The position numbers were made by a program, and so were the translations under genes. A stretch of 64,000 bases of DNA from Corynebacterium dentalis (GTDB lineage Bacteria; Actinomycetota; Actinomycetes; Mycobacteriales; Mycobacteriaceae), in contig NZ_OCTS01000003.1 in assembly GCF_900232865.1 (NCBI RefSeq), positions 245,464 through 309,463 on the forward strand. The letters are read 5' to 3'. The notes beneath the pieces were generated by a model, which saw nothing but the letters and a program-made list of their open reading frames with translations, did not search any database and had not been told where the DNA came from. The stretch's first letter is position 1; each line of letters opens with the position of its first letter. Of this stretch, positions 26,993-37,091 are shown piece after piece.

Positions 26993-28018
26993 CTAGAGGG
27001 CGCCCAGGGTTCTATTAATCATTGGGCGAGCCTTGGAAAGCTCATCGCTCCAATAGCGCCAGGAGTGAATACCCACGGTAGGGTAGCTCACCACAGGGTT
27101 AGCGCCACCAGCGCGCACCGCCAGCTCAAACTTGGCGGTAGAGGTGCGGGACAGCCACTCCAACAGCACGCCGGAGGTCACACCAATAGGGTCAGCCAAG
27201 ATGTTCTCCCGGGGGCCGGTGACGCCGGCAGCAGAAGAGATGTACATCGGCATACCGGCGAATCGGCCGGATGCCGCCTGAATGGTTGGGTCATTGCGCC
27301 AGCGCAGTGGGTCCAGCGGGCCGCCCCACATGTTCCAGATCTGCGCGCCCGGGCCGGCGGAATCCAGCATTGCCGCCTGGATGCCCAGGTACATGCCTGG
27401 CCAGGTGGGGTTCAGGTAGCCGGACATTGAGGTGACGTGCTTGAACTGGTTTCGGTGGTAGCCAGCCAGGTTCATGGCAGCGGTGCCGCCCATAGACAGA
27501 CCAACGATGCCGTTGTTGGTGCGCGAGACGCCGAAGTTCTGCTGCAGGTATCCCGGTAGTTCGCGAGTCAGGAAGGTCTCCCAACGAGGCTTGCTTGGAC
27601 CATTGGTGCCGTTCCACGGACCAATCCAGTCCGCGTAGAACTGAGCCTGTCCACCTACTGGCATGACGAGGGTCACGTTATCGTCCACGAACTTTCGCGG
27701 GGCTCCGCCGTCCCACGTCCACGCGTTCCAGTCATCGCGGGCGCGCAGTCCATCCAGCAGGTAGAGACCAGCATTGCCGCCACCTGCGGCAGCCTGGATC
27801 TGCACGTCAATACGCTCTCCCATGGCAGGGGACCACACGCTGCAGTTCTGCACGTAGAACTTGTAGTCACTCCATGAACAGCCCGAACGCAGCAGGCCGC
27901 GATTGTCAGCGGAGGCAGCCGGAGCGGACACCACAGCCATTCCCAGCGCAGTCGCTAAAGCGAGCAGCAGGGACACCAGCTTTTTGGGTGCTCCAAGCTT
28001 TCTAGACGAAGTAGTCAT
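26993..28018 (-). CDS. cmtB: Secreted mycolyltransferase (antigen 85 / Cmt family)
   Basis: A 341-aa corynomycolyltransferase, without the LGFP tail. Signal peptide: basic KLGAPKK, hydrophobic LVSLLLALATALGMAVVSAPA, cleavage near ASA-DNR (residue 37). The alpha/beta hydrolase core carries LYLLDGLRARDDWNAW, VTLVMPVGGQAQFYADW, nucleophile Ser175 in GLSMGGTAAMNLAG and the catalytic histidine in GIHSWRYWSDEL near the C-terminus. Two cysteines (C47 and C59) in the mature N-terminus probably pair. It sits between ubiA and cmtA and is bounded by terminators on both sides, so it is a monocistronic unit. Confidence 0.95.
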   Translation of the reverse strand: MTTSSRKLGAPKKLVSLLLALATALGMAVVSAPAASADNRGLLRSGCSWSDYKFYVQNCSVWSPAMGERIDVQIQAAAGGGNAGLYLLDGLRARDDWNAWTWDGGAPRKFVDDNVTLVMPVGGQAQFYADWIGPWNGTNGPSKPRWETFLTRELPGYLQQNFGVSRTNNGIVGLSMGGTAAMNLAGYHRNQFKHVTSMSGYLNPTWPGMYLGIQAAMLDSAGPGAQIWNMWGGPLDPLRWRNDPTIQAASGRFAGMPMYISSAAGVTGPRENILADPIGVTSGVLLEWLSRTSTAKFELAVRAGGANPVVSYPTVGIHSWRYWSDELSKARPMINRTLGAL

Positions 28019-28100
28019 ATGATCTTCTCTCTACACATCAATGAACGGCTTAGTACGTTACCAAAAAGTTACCTAATCAACTAGTTGCTAAGAAAGACAT

Positions 28101-28132
28101 AAGAAACCGCCTCCGGAGAATCCGAAGACGGC
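28101..28132 (-). terminator. Probable terminator after ubiA
   Basis: On the minus strand GCCGTCTTCGGA and TCCGGAGGCGGT form an imperfect stem with G-U pairs, followed by TTTCTT, 48 bp after the ubiA stop. Confidence 0.6.
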
Positions 28133-28179
28133 GCAGGTCACAACTTAAAAACAACCTCTAAGAAAAGGTCACGTGTTGG

Positions 28180-29205
28180 TTAATTTAGGGCAGGCACCAC
28201 GTAGACAGCGATGGCGATCGTAGCCAGCCATGCCACAGCGAGAATCTGCAGGGTGCGGTCAGACAGTGCGATCTCGTCCGGCGCACCGCCTTCTCCACGG
28301 TCCACGTCCGCCGCGTAGCGAAGGATCGCCACGGTAAACGGAACCATGGACACCTGGTACCACACCGCCGCTGCCCCATCGACGGTCTGCGAAAGATCAA
28401 AGCCCCACAGCGCATAACACAGCACCACGGAAGTCGCGGACAGCGTCCACACGAAGCGCAGGTAGGTCGGTGTATAGCTTTCGAGGGACTTGCGGATCTT
28501 GGCACCGGAACGCAGCGAGAGCTTCAGTTCCGCGTACCGCTTACCCGCCGCCATGAACAGCGAGCCGAACGCTGCGACCAACAAGAACCACTGGGAAAGC
28601 TCAATGTCCGCGGCCACGCCACCAGCCATCGCACGCAACATGAAACCAGAGCTGACCAGAGCAATATCGATCACCGGCTGGTGCTTCCAACCGAAGCAAT
28701 AACCCAGCTGCAGCGCAATATACACGCTCACCACGATCGCCAGTCCAGCACCAGAGCTAGCCAAGAAGCTGCCGCCGATGGCCACCAGGATCAGCGCCAC
28801 CGCCATCGTGTAGGCCAGCCCCACAGGCAGCACACCTGCGGCGATCGGGCGGAAACGCTTGGTGGGGTGCGCGCGGTCGGCTTCCACATCACGCGCGTCA
28901 TTGACCAAGTAGATCGAACTTGCTGCAAAGCAGAAAGCCACGAATGCGATGACCACGTCCAGTACAACGCGCGTGGAGAACAACGCCTCGCCACCAGCGG
29001 CCAACGGAGCGGCGACCACCAAGACGTTCTTCACCCACTGCTTGGGGCGAAGTGCCTTGATCATTCCGTCCAGCAGATTCTTCGGCGCCTGCGGCCCCTT
29101 GGCATCCGTGCCAACGCTCGTGTTCCGGTTGGCTTCCAAGCCAGAGGTGTGAGGCTCAGAGCCCAAAAACGACTCTGCCTTCGGCTCACTGGTGCTTTCG
29201 CTCAC
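28180..29205 (-). CDS. ubiA: Decaprenyl-phosphate phosphoribosyltransferase (UbiA family)
   Basis: A 341-aa membrane prenyltransferase-fold enzyme, homologue of Rv3806c. It joins decaprenyl phosphate and phosphoribosyl pyrophosphate to give decaprenylphosphoryl-5-phosphoribose, the first step to the arabinose donor DPA. After a polar N-terminal tail of about 45 residues come about nine TM helices with the polyprenyl-binding Asp motif SIYLVNDARDVEADRAHPTKRFRPIAAG (NDxxD, near residue 100) and the second acidic loop KRYAELKLSLR. It ends an operon with PAP2 (8-bp gap) and glfT2. Confidence 0.95.
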   Translation of the reverse strand: MSESTSEPKAESFLGSEPHTSGLEANRNTSVGTDAKGPQAPKNLLDGMIKALRPKQWVKNVLVVAAPLAAGGEALFSTRVVLDVVIAFVAFCFAASSIYLVNDARDVEADRAHPTKRFRPIAAGVLPVGLAYTMAVALILVAIGGSFLASSGAGLAIVVSVYIALQLGYCFGWKHQPVIDIALVSSGFMLRAMAGGVAADIELSQWFLLVAAFGSLFMAAGKRYAELKLSLRSGAKIRKSLESYTPTYLRFVWTLSATSVVLCYALWGFDLSQTVDGAAAVWYQVSMVPFTVAILRYAADVDRGEGGAPDEIALSDRTLQILAVAWLATIAIAVYVVPALN

Positions 29206-29213
29206 CGTTTCTC

Positions 29214-29843
29214 CTAGTTGTTGAGGTTCGGTTGTTGTGGTTCGTCGTTGTTGACCATCATGCGGCGCGTGGCCTTTGAAGTAGCCCAGCCGATCACACT
29301 GCCCACCGCAACGTCCGAGGGGTAGTGTACGCCCAGCACCAGTCGGGACAGCGCCATGACTGGCACGCCCACGAGTGGAGCGGGGTTTCCGGTGATATCG
29401 GAAAGCGAGACCAGCGCCGCGGTAGAGCTAGTGGCATGGGATGAAGGGAAGCTCAGCTTAGAAGGCGTTGCCACACCGATCTGCACGCCACGGGCATGTG
29501 GCCGAGGGCGGCGCACCACACGCTTGAGAAGCACCGAAGCCGCGTGTGCAGAGAAGGCAGAAACACCCATCGCCAGCCATTCCTGCTTCTTGGCCTCCTC
29601 CTTTTCTGTCACCCAGCCCAGTCCGCTCAGGGCAAACCAGCCCAAGGCGTGCTCGCCGAAGTGGCTGAGGCCTCGTGCGGCAGGCAGTACGCCGGGCTTG
29701 GTGCCCAGTGCTCGCTGCAACTCCATCAGAATGCGGGTCTCCCCCATAGGGTCGCCCTTAACGGCGGGCAGCGCCGCGGCGGCGCGCACTGCCACGGATG
29801 GAAGCTGACGGAACTGCTTCGGAACATCGGTGTGACTACTCAC
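29214..29843 (-). CDS. PAP2-family phosphatase, probable decaprenylphosphoryl-5-phosphoribose phosphatase
   Basis: A 209-aa phosphatidic acid phosphatase type 2 protein with the three motifs KRVVRRPRP, PSSHATSS and SRLVLGVHYPSD, containing the catalytic histidines of the last two. Three or four hydrophobic helices are visible. Its homologue in M. tuberculosis (Rv3807c) is proposed to remove the 5-phosphate from decaprenylphosphoryl-5-phosphoribose, the product of the adjacent UbiA. Starts with GTG at 29843. The 39-bp gap to glfT2 and 8-bp gap to ubiA indicate a single operon. Confidence 0.92.
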   Translation of the reverse strand: MSSHTDVPKQFRQLPSVAVRAAAALPAVKGDPMGETRILMELQRALGTKPGVLPAARGLSHFGEHALGWFALSGLGWVTEKEEAKKQEWLAMGVSAFSAHAASVLLKRVVRRPRPHARGVQIGVATPSKLSFPSSHATSSTAALVSLSDITGNPAPLVGVPVMALSRLVLGVHYPSDVAVGSVIGWATSKATRRMMVNNDEPQQPNLNN

Positions 29844-29882
29844 GGTACGGGTCTTCTCTCCTCTTTCTGCTCGCGCTGACTT

Positions 29883-31946
29883 TCAGGCTTCTGGCTCGAA
29901 GATCTGCTTCCACGCTTCGCGGCTGGTCAGCTCCGCATGAGCGGCTTGGTAGCGCTCACGCATCTCGTCGAAACGATCCATTACCTGCTTCTGCAGCGCC
30001 GCAGATTCCTTGGCCAAAGCCAGCATCTGTCCGCGATCGCGCTTGCGGAATACCACGCCCTTGCCATCAGCGGTGGTGACAGTTGCGCCGTCAATGCGAG
30101 ACAAGCTGAACCACCGGGCCTCTATCGGTGGCAGGTTCACCTGCGGCACCTCGTGGTGACGAGCCTCAGCTGGGCGCGTATTGTTCAGCAAGCCCTGCGC
30201 CAAAGTCTTGACCTTGGACACTGGGGTGACGGGGATATTCAGCAAACCAGCTGGTCCGCCCGAAGGGGCAGGCAAATCGGAGGCGGAACGGATCACCGTG
30301 GCGTCGGAAAAATTCTTGCGCAACGTGTTGATGCGAGGAAGCGCGGTTTCCAAGATTCCGAAAAGGTTCTCCGGGCCAGCGAGGAAGTCCTTCATCGCCT
30401 CGTTCTGGATGGCTACGGTGGAGTATTCCAAGCACAGCAGGTGCTTGGCGGTGGCCTTCGCCATGGAGATGACTAGGCCACGGGGGTTATCGTGCCCCTG
30501 CATGGCGGCCACGATCAGGCGGTTGCGCAGGTGGAAGTACGCCTGCCAATCGATGGCGTCGTCCTTGTCAGACCAAGCCATGTGCCAGATCGCGATGCCA
30601 GGCCACGAGGCGGTGGGGAATCCGGCATCCTTGGCGCGCAGACCGAACTCGCCGTCGTCCCACTTGATGAACAGCGGCAAAGGCTGGCCGATCGTATCCG
30701 CGACCACGCGCGGGATCATGCACATCCACCAGCCGTTGTAGTCCACGTCAATGCGACGGTGCAGGTCACGGGAGTTCGTCTCGCCGATGACGTTGCCCTT
30801 GGCATCGCGCTCAGGATTGCTGCGTCCACGGTCGCGCAAGGGGTGCTTGTAGAAATCGTGGTCGTAGTGCGTGTGCGGTGCGGCGGTCCACATGAAGGAT
30901 CCGCGGTCGATGACCTCACCCATGGTGTGCAGGTGGGAACGTTCCTGCAGGTTGAGCATCTGTCCACCGATGAGCATCGGGGACTTCGCGTAGCGGGCGG
31001 CGGCTAGGGAGCGCAGCACGGAGTCTGGCTCGATGGCAATGTCATCGTCCATGTAGAGGATGAATGGGCTCTTGGTACCGCGGGTTTTGTGGCGTGCTTC
31101 GTACATGATGCGCGAGTAGCCGCCGGAGCCGCCGAGGTTGCCCTGCTCGACGATGCGCAGACGATCGCCGAAGTGCTGCTCCATGTCAGGGAATCCCGGT
31201 TGATCGGCGGGGTGCTGATTGCCCTGGTCCGGCATGATCAGCGCCTCGATCACCGCGTCCACTTCCGGGTCGCTGGCCAACGCCTCGAGTGCGGCGACGG
31301 CATCCGTGGGACGGTTGAAGGTGGGGATGCCCACCGTGACCTGTGGTGCTGCGGCGGGCAGCACGTCACCGGCGGCGTAGGTTGTGGTTTCTCCTGTTTC
31401 GACGTCAACAACGGTCGCCTCGGACTTCAGAACCTGGCCTTCGGCCTCCTTGGTGGCGTACCAACCAGCGGAGTGGATGACGGTTTCCGTCTCACAGGTG
31501 ATGTCGAACCAAATCCATCCGCCATCCTCGAACTGGTCCAGGGGGATGACGAAGGTGGCTTGGCCACGTCCGGACTCGTCTGTTTCCACGATTCCGCCGG
31601 TCACAGCGATGCGGGAACCATCGATCTTGGAGCGGTACAGGTCGATGCGAGCATCGCCAGTGAGGTCTACTCGCAGTTCCACCTCGGTCAGCTGCGACCA
31701 GCGGCGCCAGTAGCTAGCGGGGAAAGCATTGAAGTACGTCTCGAAGGAGACCTCGATGCCAGCAGGGATGACTGCCTCGGTGCGGGACAGTGCGGTGACT
31801 CGGCCGGGTACGGCCTCGTTTTCCACGATGTAAAGCGAACGCACGTCATACGGTTCGCCACGCTTAGGCAAGATGATGCGGCCCAGGCGGGTGGTATCGA
31901 TCGCAGCGGATGCTTTGTGTGCAGTTCCTAGGGTGGAATCAGACAT
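29883..31946 (-). CDS. glfT2: Galactofuranosyltransferase GlfT2
   Basis: A 687-aa cytoplasmic-face processive galactofuranosyltransferase that polymerises the galactan with alternating beta-1,5 and beta-1,6 linkages from UDP-Galf. The N-terminal beta-rich domain (residues 15-200) is followed by a GT-A domain starting at VTVGIPTFNRPTDAV; the metal-binding Asp cluster is MDDDIAI (D300-302), the catalytic motif WDDGEFGLRA (W429-E433) and the His of IWHMAWSDKD. A C-terminal helical region mediates oligomerisation in homologues. A copy of the TCCGACGCCA repeat encodes FSDAT near residue 547. It starts the operon glfT2-PAP2-ubiA. Confidence 0.96.
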   Translation of the reverse strand: MSDSTLGTAHKASAAIDTTRLGRIILPKRGEPYDVRSLYIVENEAVPGRVTALSRTEAVIPAGIEVSFETYFNAFPASYWRRWSQLTEVELRVDLTGDARIDLYRSKIDGSRIAVTGGIVETDESGRGQATFVIPLDQFEDGGWIWFDITCETETVIHSAGWYATKEAEGQVLKSEATVVDVETGETTTYAAGDVLPAAAPQVTVGIPTFNRPTDAVAALEALASDPEVDAVIEALIMPDQGNQHPADQPGFPDMEQHFGDRLRIVEQGNLGGSGGYSRIMYEARHKTRGTKSPFILYMDDDIAIEPDSVLRSLAAARYAKSPMLIGGQMLNLQERSHLHTMGEVIDRGSFMWTAAPHTHYDHDFYKHPLRDRGRSNPERDAKGNVIGETNSRDLHRRIDVDYNGWWMCMIPRVVADTIGQPLPLFIKWDDGEFGLRAKDAGFPTASWPGIAIWHMAWSDKDDAIDWQAYFHLRNRLIVAAMQGHDNPRGLVISMAKATAKHLLCLEYSTVAIQNEAMKDFLAGPENLFGILETALPRINTLRKNFSDATVIRSASDLPAPSGGPAGLLNIPVTPVSKVKTLAQGLLNNTRPAEARHHEVPQVNLPPIEARWFSLSRIDGATVTTADGKGVVFRKRDRGQMLALAKESAALQKQVMDRFDEMRERYQAAHAELTSREAWKQIFEPEA

Positions 31947-32075
31947 GTGAGGAGCGCTGACCTTTGCGAGTAGACAATAGAACAGTCTCGATTATCCCCC
32001 ATGCGCCCCAGGATGGCTTTGTTCGCCACACCCCTTGACGCGATCACGCTGGTCGCACGCAGGCGACCCGATCAA

Positions 32076-34133
32076 TTACTTGTGGTCGGCCTGCGGCCAC
32101 ACAATCTGGGCATCCGGAATAGGTTGCACCCCCTCGTAATCGTCCAGGTCGTCAGAGATTTTCAGCGTCCGCGACGTGGTCAGAGAGTACTTGAGGTTGT
32201 CCCAAAACCGGTGCGCACTCATCGGCTCGCGGTAGACGTGGAATAGTTCCACGAAGTCTTCGGTGTAGAGGATCGACCGGATCTCAGTGACTTCTTCCCC
32301 ATCGATGTAGCTCGGCAGGAAGGGCATATACACGCTGGAATCAGCCATCTGCCACTCCAGCGGCAGATACTTATCGTGACCGGGGCGCCCATTTTCAATC
32401 TGTGGCATGCGTGCGGCCAACGGATTGGCCAGGCCCATCGGGTCCACCACGCGGGTATCCAACGGTGCCATCATGCCCGTCATGCCCAGGTTCAAAAAGC
32501 TCACCGTCATGGGGTGATATTGCAGGTCTTCAAATCCCTGAACCGGCCCCGGAATCACGGGCTGATCTGCAGGGTTTAAGCCCACGGCGCCCACCAGAAT
32601 CCAGTCATCTTCACCGTTCGGCCCCACGTTGCCCACGGACAACAGCGCTCCGGAGCACTGCCGGGCCTCAGGGGATGCGGGATCGCCTTCACGCTGCTCC
32701 GCACACTCCTCGTTCGCCTCGGCGTAGCCATTCATCAAGGCCATGTCCATGTAATCGGAGGCGTACAAGGGCGGCTGCTCCATCGAGTTCTTCGTGGTGT
32801 ACATCCAATAAGTGCGCTCGTCCACCACATGCAAATCATTCATGCCTTCAACCCCTGCCGAGGAATACGTCACGGGATGATTGATCGCAAAGATGGCCCA
32901 CCCGAGGCAGAACAGAAAACCAGCCCCCACCAGCACCGGTTGGATCACCATGCTAGTTCCGCGCAGGTCCACCCACGGCACCACGGACAGTGGCAACAGG
33001 ATCGCGAACAGCGGAATGAGCAACATACGGCCGTGCATGAAGTCTCCACCCACGCGGATCACGTAGGTGAAATGGAGCAGCGCACACACCACCAGAATGG
33101 CGATCGCCGTGGCTGGACGCTGGAGGCGGGGAGGCGAGGGGAGACTGGCGTCGGAAAAAACAACCGGCTGGGTACGCAGACCGAACCAGACCAATGCGAC
33201 GGTGACCAACGCCAACACACCGAACGCCCACCACAGGCCATAAGGATTGACGAAGTTGCCCACATAATCCCAGCCGCGTCCCCACAGGGCCTCGTTGGCG
33301 GACTTCGCCACCGCGGTCTGCGGCACGATCGCCCCGTAGTAACCCATGCGGAAAATCTGATACGCCAGAGGAGCGGGCAGAGCCACGGCCAGGATCACCG
33401 CGCGCTGCGCCCACGAACGGGCCGCGATGAGGATGATCAGCCCGGTGATTCCGCCATACAAGGCGAGCTCGGGGCGAACCAACCAGCTCACGCCGGCCCA
33501 GAATGCGAGGCCGTAGATTGCTCGGGGCTTTTGCGCGCTCACCTTCGCGTGCCTGCTCAAAGGTGCTGCTTGGTAGCTAGCGGGCGCGCCTTCCCGTACC
33601 CACAGCGCCAACAGCAACCACAGCACGGACAGCCAAAAAATGGACAGTCCCCACTCCAAGCCGGACGTCGCAAAATCACGGGCGGCGGGGATGGCCAGGT
33701 AGACCACCATGCCCAGCGGAACAAAAATCAGACTGCGGGAACGGTAGAGCAAGCCCGTGGCCAGCACCCCAATGAGCACCGCAAGGCCCGTCAGGATCAG
33801 GGCCATCCACAGGGAAACCGTCTCCAAGCGTCCGCCGGTCATTTCGGCTAACAGATAAATGGAGTACTGCCAGAGCATGGAGGTGTTGGTCTCCACGCGC
33901 TCGCCCGCGTTGAACACCGGACCGTTGCCCGCCTGCAGGTTGCGGACGGTGCGCAGGACGATCAATCCGTCATCGCTGATCCACCGGCGCTGCCACCCCG
34001 CAATCAGCGCAATGATCAGCAGAGGCACAGCCCACGCCACCGTGGTGAGCATGGTGAGATTCTTCGGCTGCTTCGCCGACCTCGCACGCGGAGAGGCCTT
34101 TGGAGAGGAAGGGTTTCCCTCAATCACAGTCAT
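32076..34133 (-). CDS. aftB: Arabinofuranosyltransferase AftB (GT-C family)
   Basis: A 685-aa polytopic membrane protein. It adds the terminal beta-1,2-linked arabinofuranose of arabinogalactan using DPA. The first half has about ten TM helices; the first periplasmic loop carries the GT-C acidic motif WQRRWISDDGLIVLRTVRNL near residue 40; the last about 260 residues are a soluble extracytoplasmic domain. The ATG at 34133 gives MTVIEGNPSS; ribosome site is weak, and MLTTVAW at residue 28 is an alternative start. In M. tuberculosis aftB lies next to fbpA, whereas here it follows glfT2 by 129 bp. A TCCGACGCCA copy with a T5 run encodes FSDAS in a cytoplasmic loop. Confidence 0.92.
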   Translation of the reverse strand: MTVIEGNPSSPKASPRARSAKQPKNLTMLTTVAWAVPLLIIALIAGWQRRWISDDGLIVLRTVRNLQAGNGPVFNAGERVETNTSMLWQYSIYLLAEMTGGRLETVSLWMALILTGLAVLIGVLATGLLYRSRSLIFVPLGMVVYLAIPAARDFATSGLEWGLSIFWLSVLWLLLALWVREGAPASYQAAPLSRHAKVSAQKPRAIYGLAFWAGVSWLVRPELALYGGITGLIILIAARSWAQRAVILAVALPAPLAYQIFRMGYYGAIVPQTAVAKSANEALWGRGWDYVGNFVNPYGLWWAFGVLALVTVALVWFGLRTQPVVFSDASLPSPPRLQRPATAIAILVVCALLHFTYVIRVGGDFMHGRMLLIPLFAILLPLSVVPWVDLRGTSMVIQPVLVGAGFLFCLGWAIFAINHPVTYSSAGVEGMNDLHVVDERTYWMYTTKNSMEQPPLYASDYMDMALMNGYAEANEECAEQREGDPASPEARQCSGALLSVGNVGPNGEDDWILVGAVGLNPADQPVIPGPVQGFEDLQYHPMTVSFLNLGMTGMMAPLDTRVVDPMGLANPLAARMPQIENGRPGHDKYLPLEWQMADSSVYMPFLPSYIDGEEVTEIRSILYTEDFVELFHVYREPMSAHRFWDNLKYSLTTSRTLKISDDLDDYEGVQPIPDAQIVWPQADHK

Positions 34134-34243
34134 TACTTGGCTGGCCTTACTGACCCAGGAGCACGGCGCGTGGATCGCGCCCACTCACGAAAAAGAAGGA
34201 ACCGTAGTTGGGCTCCCCGACAAAACGTAGTTGTTCAGACTAC

Positions 34244-35092
34244 TTACAGATTGCGAGCGAGAACCTCTGCAACGCCGCGGTTGCCCTCGTGAGTCAAGTG
34301 AGTAGTGATGTTGTACGGCTTAGAGGAGTTATCGATCACTCCGGCAACCCATCGCTGGTCACGCGGCGCACACGAACCGTGGCCGCGAGTAGCAGCCTCG
34401 AGGTTGAGCCAGTTGCCGCCAACGGCGCGCGCAGCCTGGCGCTGCCAATCATGTGCCGCAGCCAGTGCGCTGTTCAGCGGAGGAATCACCATTGGGGGCT
34501 GATTCACACCATTCCAGTGCACCCAGCAGGAGTTACCAGCGCGATCGATAATCTCCGGGTAACCCAGCATGGTGATCTTCGCGTTGGGCGCAGCGGCGCG
34601 GACACGATCCATCTGGCGACGAACTTCCTTGACGTACTCATCGCGCTGCACGTCGTAGAGGTTCGGAGCCTTCCACGTGTCATTGATGCCAATCTGCACC
34701 ATGACGTTGCGGGTTCCTGCATTCAGCTTGCCCTGGGACAAGGCCTGGTTGACCTGGGTCACCAGACGCTTCTCGCCGGACAGTGGCGCGAAGGCAGCCG
34801 CACCGGTGCAGGCGAAGTCCTCCACCTTGATGCCGGTCTGCGCCTGCAGCTCGGAAGCAATGCGCTTGGCGCCGCGAGGGCAACGTCCTTCCGTAGCTAC
34901 GTTGGGGGTCACCTTGCCGGGGCCCTGCATGACCTCAGCGATGTTGAACGCTGGATTAGCGATCAGGGAATCGCCAAAAAGGACAATGTTGGTGGGAGCA
35001 GCCTGAGCAGCCGGGGCGAGTGCCACAAAGCTGAACACTGCCACCAACGCGGCAACGAGCTTGGCGGGCAGGCCAATGCGCTGTGAATGCAT
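34244..35092 (-). CDS. Secreted SGNH/GDSL-family hydrolase
   Basis: A 282-aa exported esterase-like protein. Signal peptide LVAALVAVFSFVALAPAAQAA (cleavage near residue 31). SGNH blocks: block I NIVLFGDSLIAN (nucleophile Ser), block II Gly in FACTGAAAF, block III QIGINDTW (Asn). Block V reads THLTHEGNRG: the His is present but the Asp that normally lies three residues before it is His. Four cysteines (in GRCPRG, FACTG, NSCWVH, GSCAPR) probably form two disulfides. It lies between aftB and glf in the arabinogalactan cluster, suggesting action on an acyl or sugar ester of the envelope, which is inference. Confidence 0.88.
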   Translation of the reverse strand: MHSQRIGLPAKLVAALVAVFSFVALAPAAQAAPTNIVLFGDSLIANPAFNIAEVMQGPGKVTPNVATEGRCPRGAKRIASELQAQTGIKVEDFACTGAAAFAPLSGEKRLVTQVNQALSQGKLNAGTRNVMVQIGINDTWKAPNLYDVQRDEYVKEVRRQMDRVRAAAPNAKITMLGYPEIIDRAGNSCWVHWNGVNQPPMVIPPLNSALAAAHDWQRQAARAVGGNWLNLEAATRGHGSCAPRDQRWVAGVIDNSSKPYNITTHLTHEGNRGVAEVLARNL

Positions 35093-35296
35093 GGATAGAT
35101 CTCCGATCAGAAAACGTCATGTGTGCCGGTGGTCTGCGCACCGGCTCGTTGAGCCACAACGTACCGCAGGCGATGTCCTCTTCACATGCCATGCCGGCTG
35201 TGGGCACCGTTTCTTAGATCGATTCAGCGCCGCACAATGTTATGTCTGCAGTTCTTCAAATCTTAACCCCAGGACACTGGTTTTCTCGACCGAACC

Positions 35297-35325
35297 AAAA
35301 ATCGCCCGCGCACAGCGCAGGCGAT
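35297..35325 (-). terminator. Rho-independent terminator after glf
   Basis: On the minus strand ATCGCCTGCGC, loop TGT, GCGCGGGCGAT, then TTTTGG: an 11-bp stem with one G-U pair, 16 bp after the glf stop codon. Confidence 0.88.
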
Positions 35326-35340
35326 CACAAGCGGCAGAGC

Positions 35341-36519
<1,179 letters not shown>

Positions 36520-36593
36520 CTACCGCCCAGAAACACATTCGCACGGTGCCGACACAGCCGCGGTTGCTCTTCAGTGGATGCTGTTCACCACAG

Positions 36594-37031
36594 TTATGCC
36601 CAGGGCAGCTTGTCCACCCACGGCTGCAGGGCGGGCTTGGCCCAGTCCAGCATTCCCCACTGCCACATCACCCAAAAAATGCAGGCGAAGACTACCCAGA
36701 TCAGCATCACCAGCAGGACGATGCCCAGGATGCGCACGCCGCGGGATTGCCGTTTCCACCATGCCTCGAAGCGGTCATATTGCCGGATCCCCCACCGCAG
36801 CAGCCGGTTGGGCCACTCCAGTTCCAAAGACAAAATGCCAATGCCCACAAAGACGGTGAACCAGCCCGGGCCGGGGAAAGGAATGGTGACCAGCCCCACT
36901 ATCACCACGAGCCAGCCGATAATCAGCGTTACAGGGCGCACCGCCCACCCGTACTTGCGGTCTTTCATCCGCGCGTGGTGACGGTGGATCTGATCCACCT
37001 TGCGCGTGACTGCCTCGCCCATTTTTGACAC
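36594..37031 (-). CDS. Small PGPGW-type transmembrane protein
   Basis: A 145-aa membrane protein with the PGPGW hallmark in IPFPGPGWFTVFVGIGILSLELEWPNRLLRW (TIGR02611-like), preceded by helix VTLIIGWLVVIVGLVTI and followed by a basic loop and a third helix VRILGIVLLVMLIWVVFACIFWV. Function unknown. The start is GTG at 37031, set by the leaderless -10 box 7 nt upstream; ATG at 37022 is an alternative. Confidence 0.85.
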   Translation of the reverse strand: MSKMGEAVTRKVDQIHRHHARMKDRKYGWAVRPVTLIIGWLVVIVGLVTIPFPGPGWFTVFVGIGILSLELEWPNRLLRWGIRQYDRFEAWWKRQSRGVRILGIVLLVMLIWVVFACIFWVMWQWGMLDWAKPALQPWVDKLPWA

Positions 37032-37038
37032 GGTGTTG

Positions 37039-37044
37039 AATCTA
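37039..37044 (-). promoter_or_regulatory. -10 hexamer of the PGPGW gene, leaderless type
   Basis: TAGATT on the minus strand ends 7 nt before the GTG at 37031. Confidence 0.45.
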
Positions 37045-37091
37045 CTCCCCGAACTCCGCTGCCCGGATCATTCCCGCTGGAAGCACGCCTG

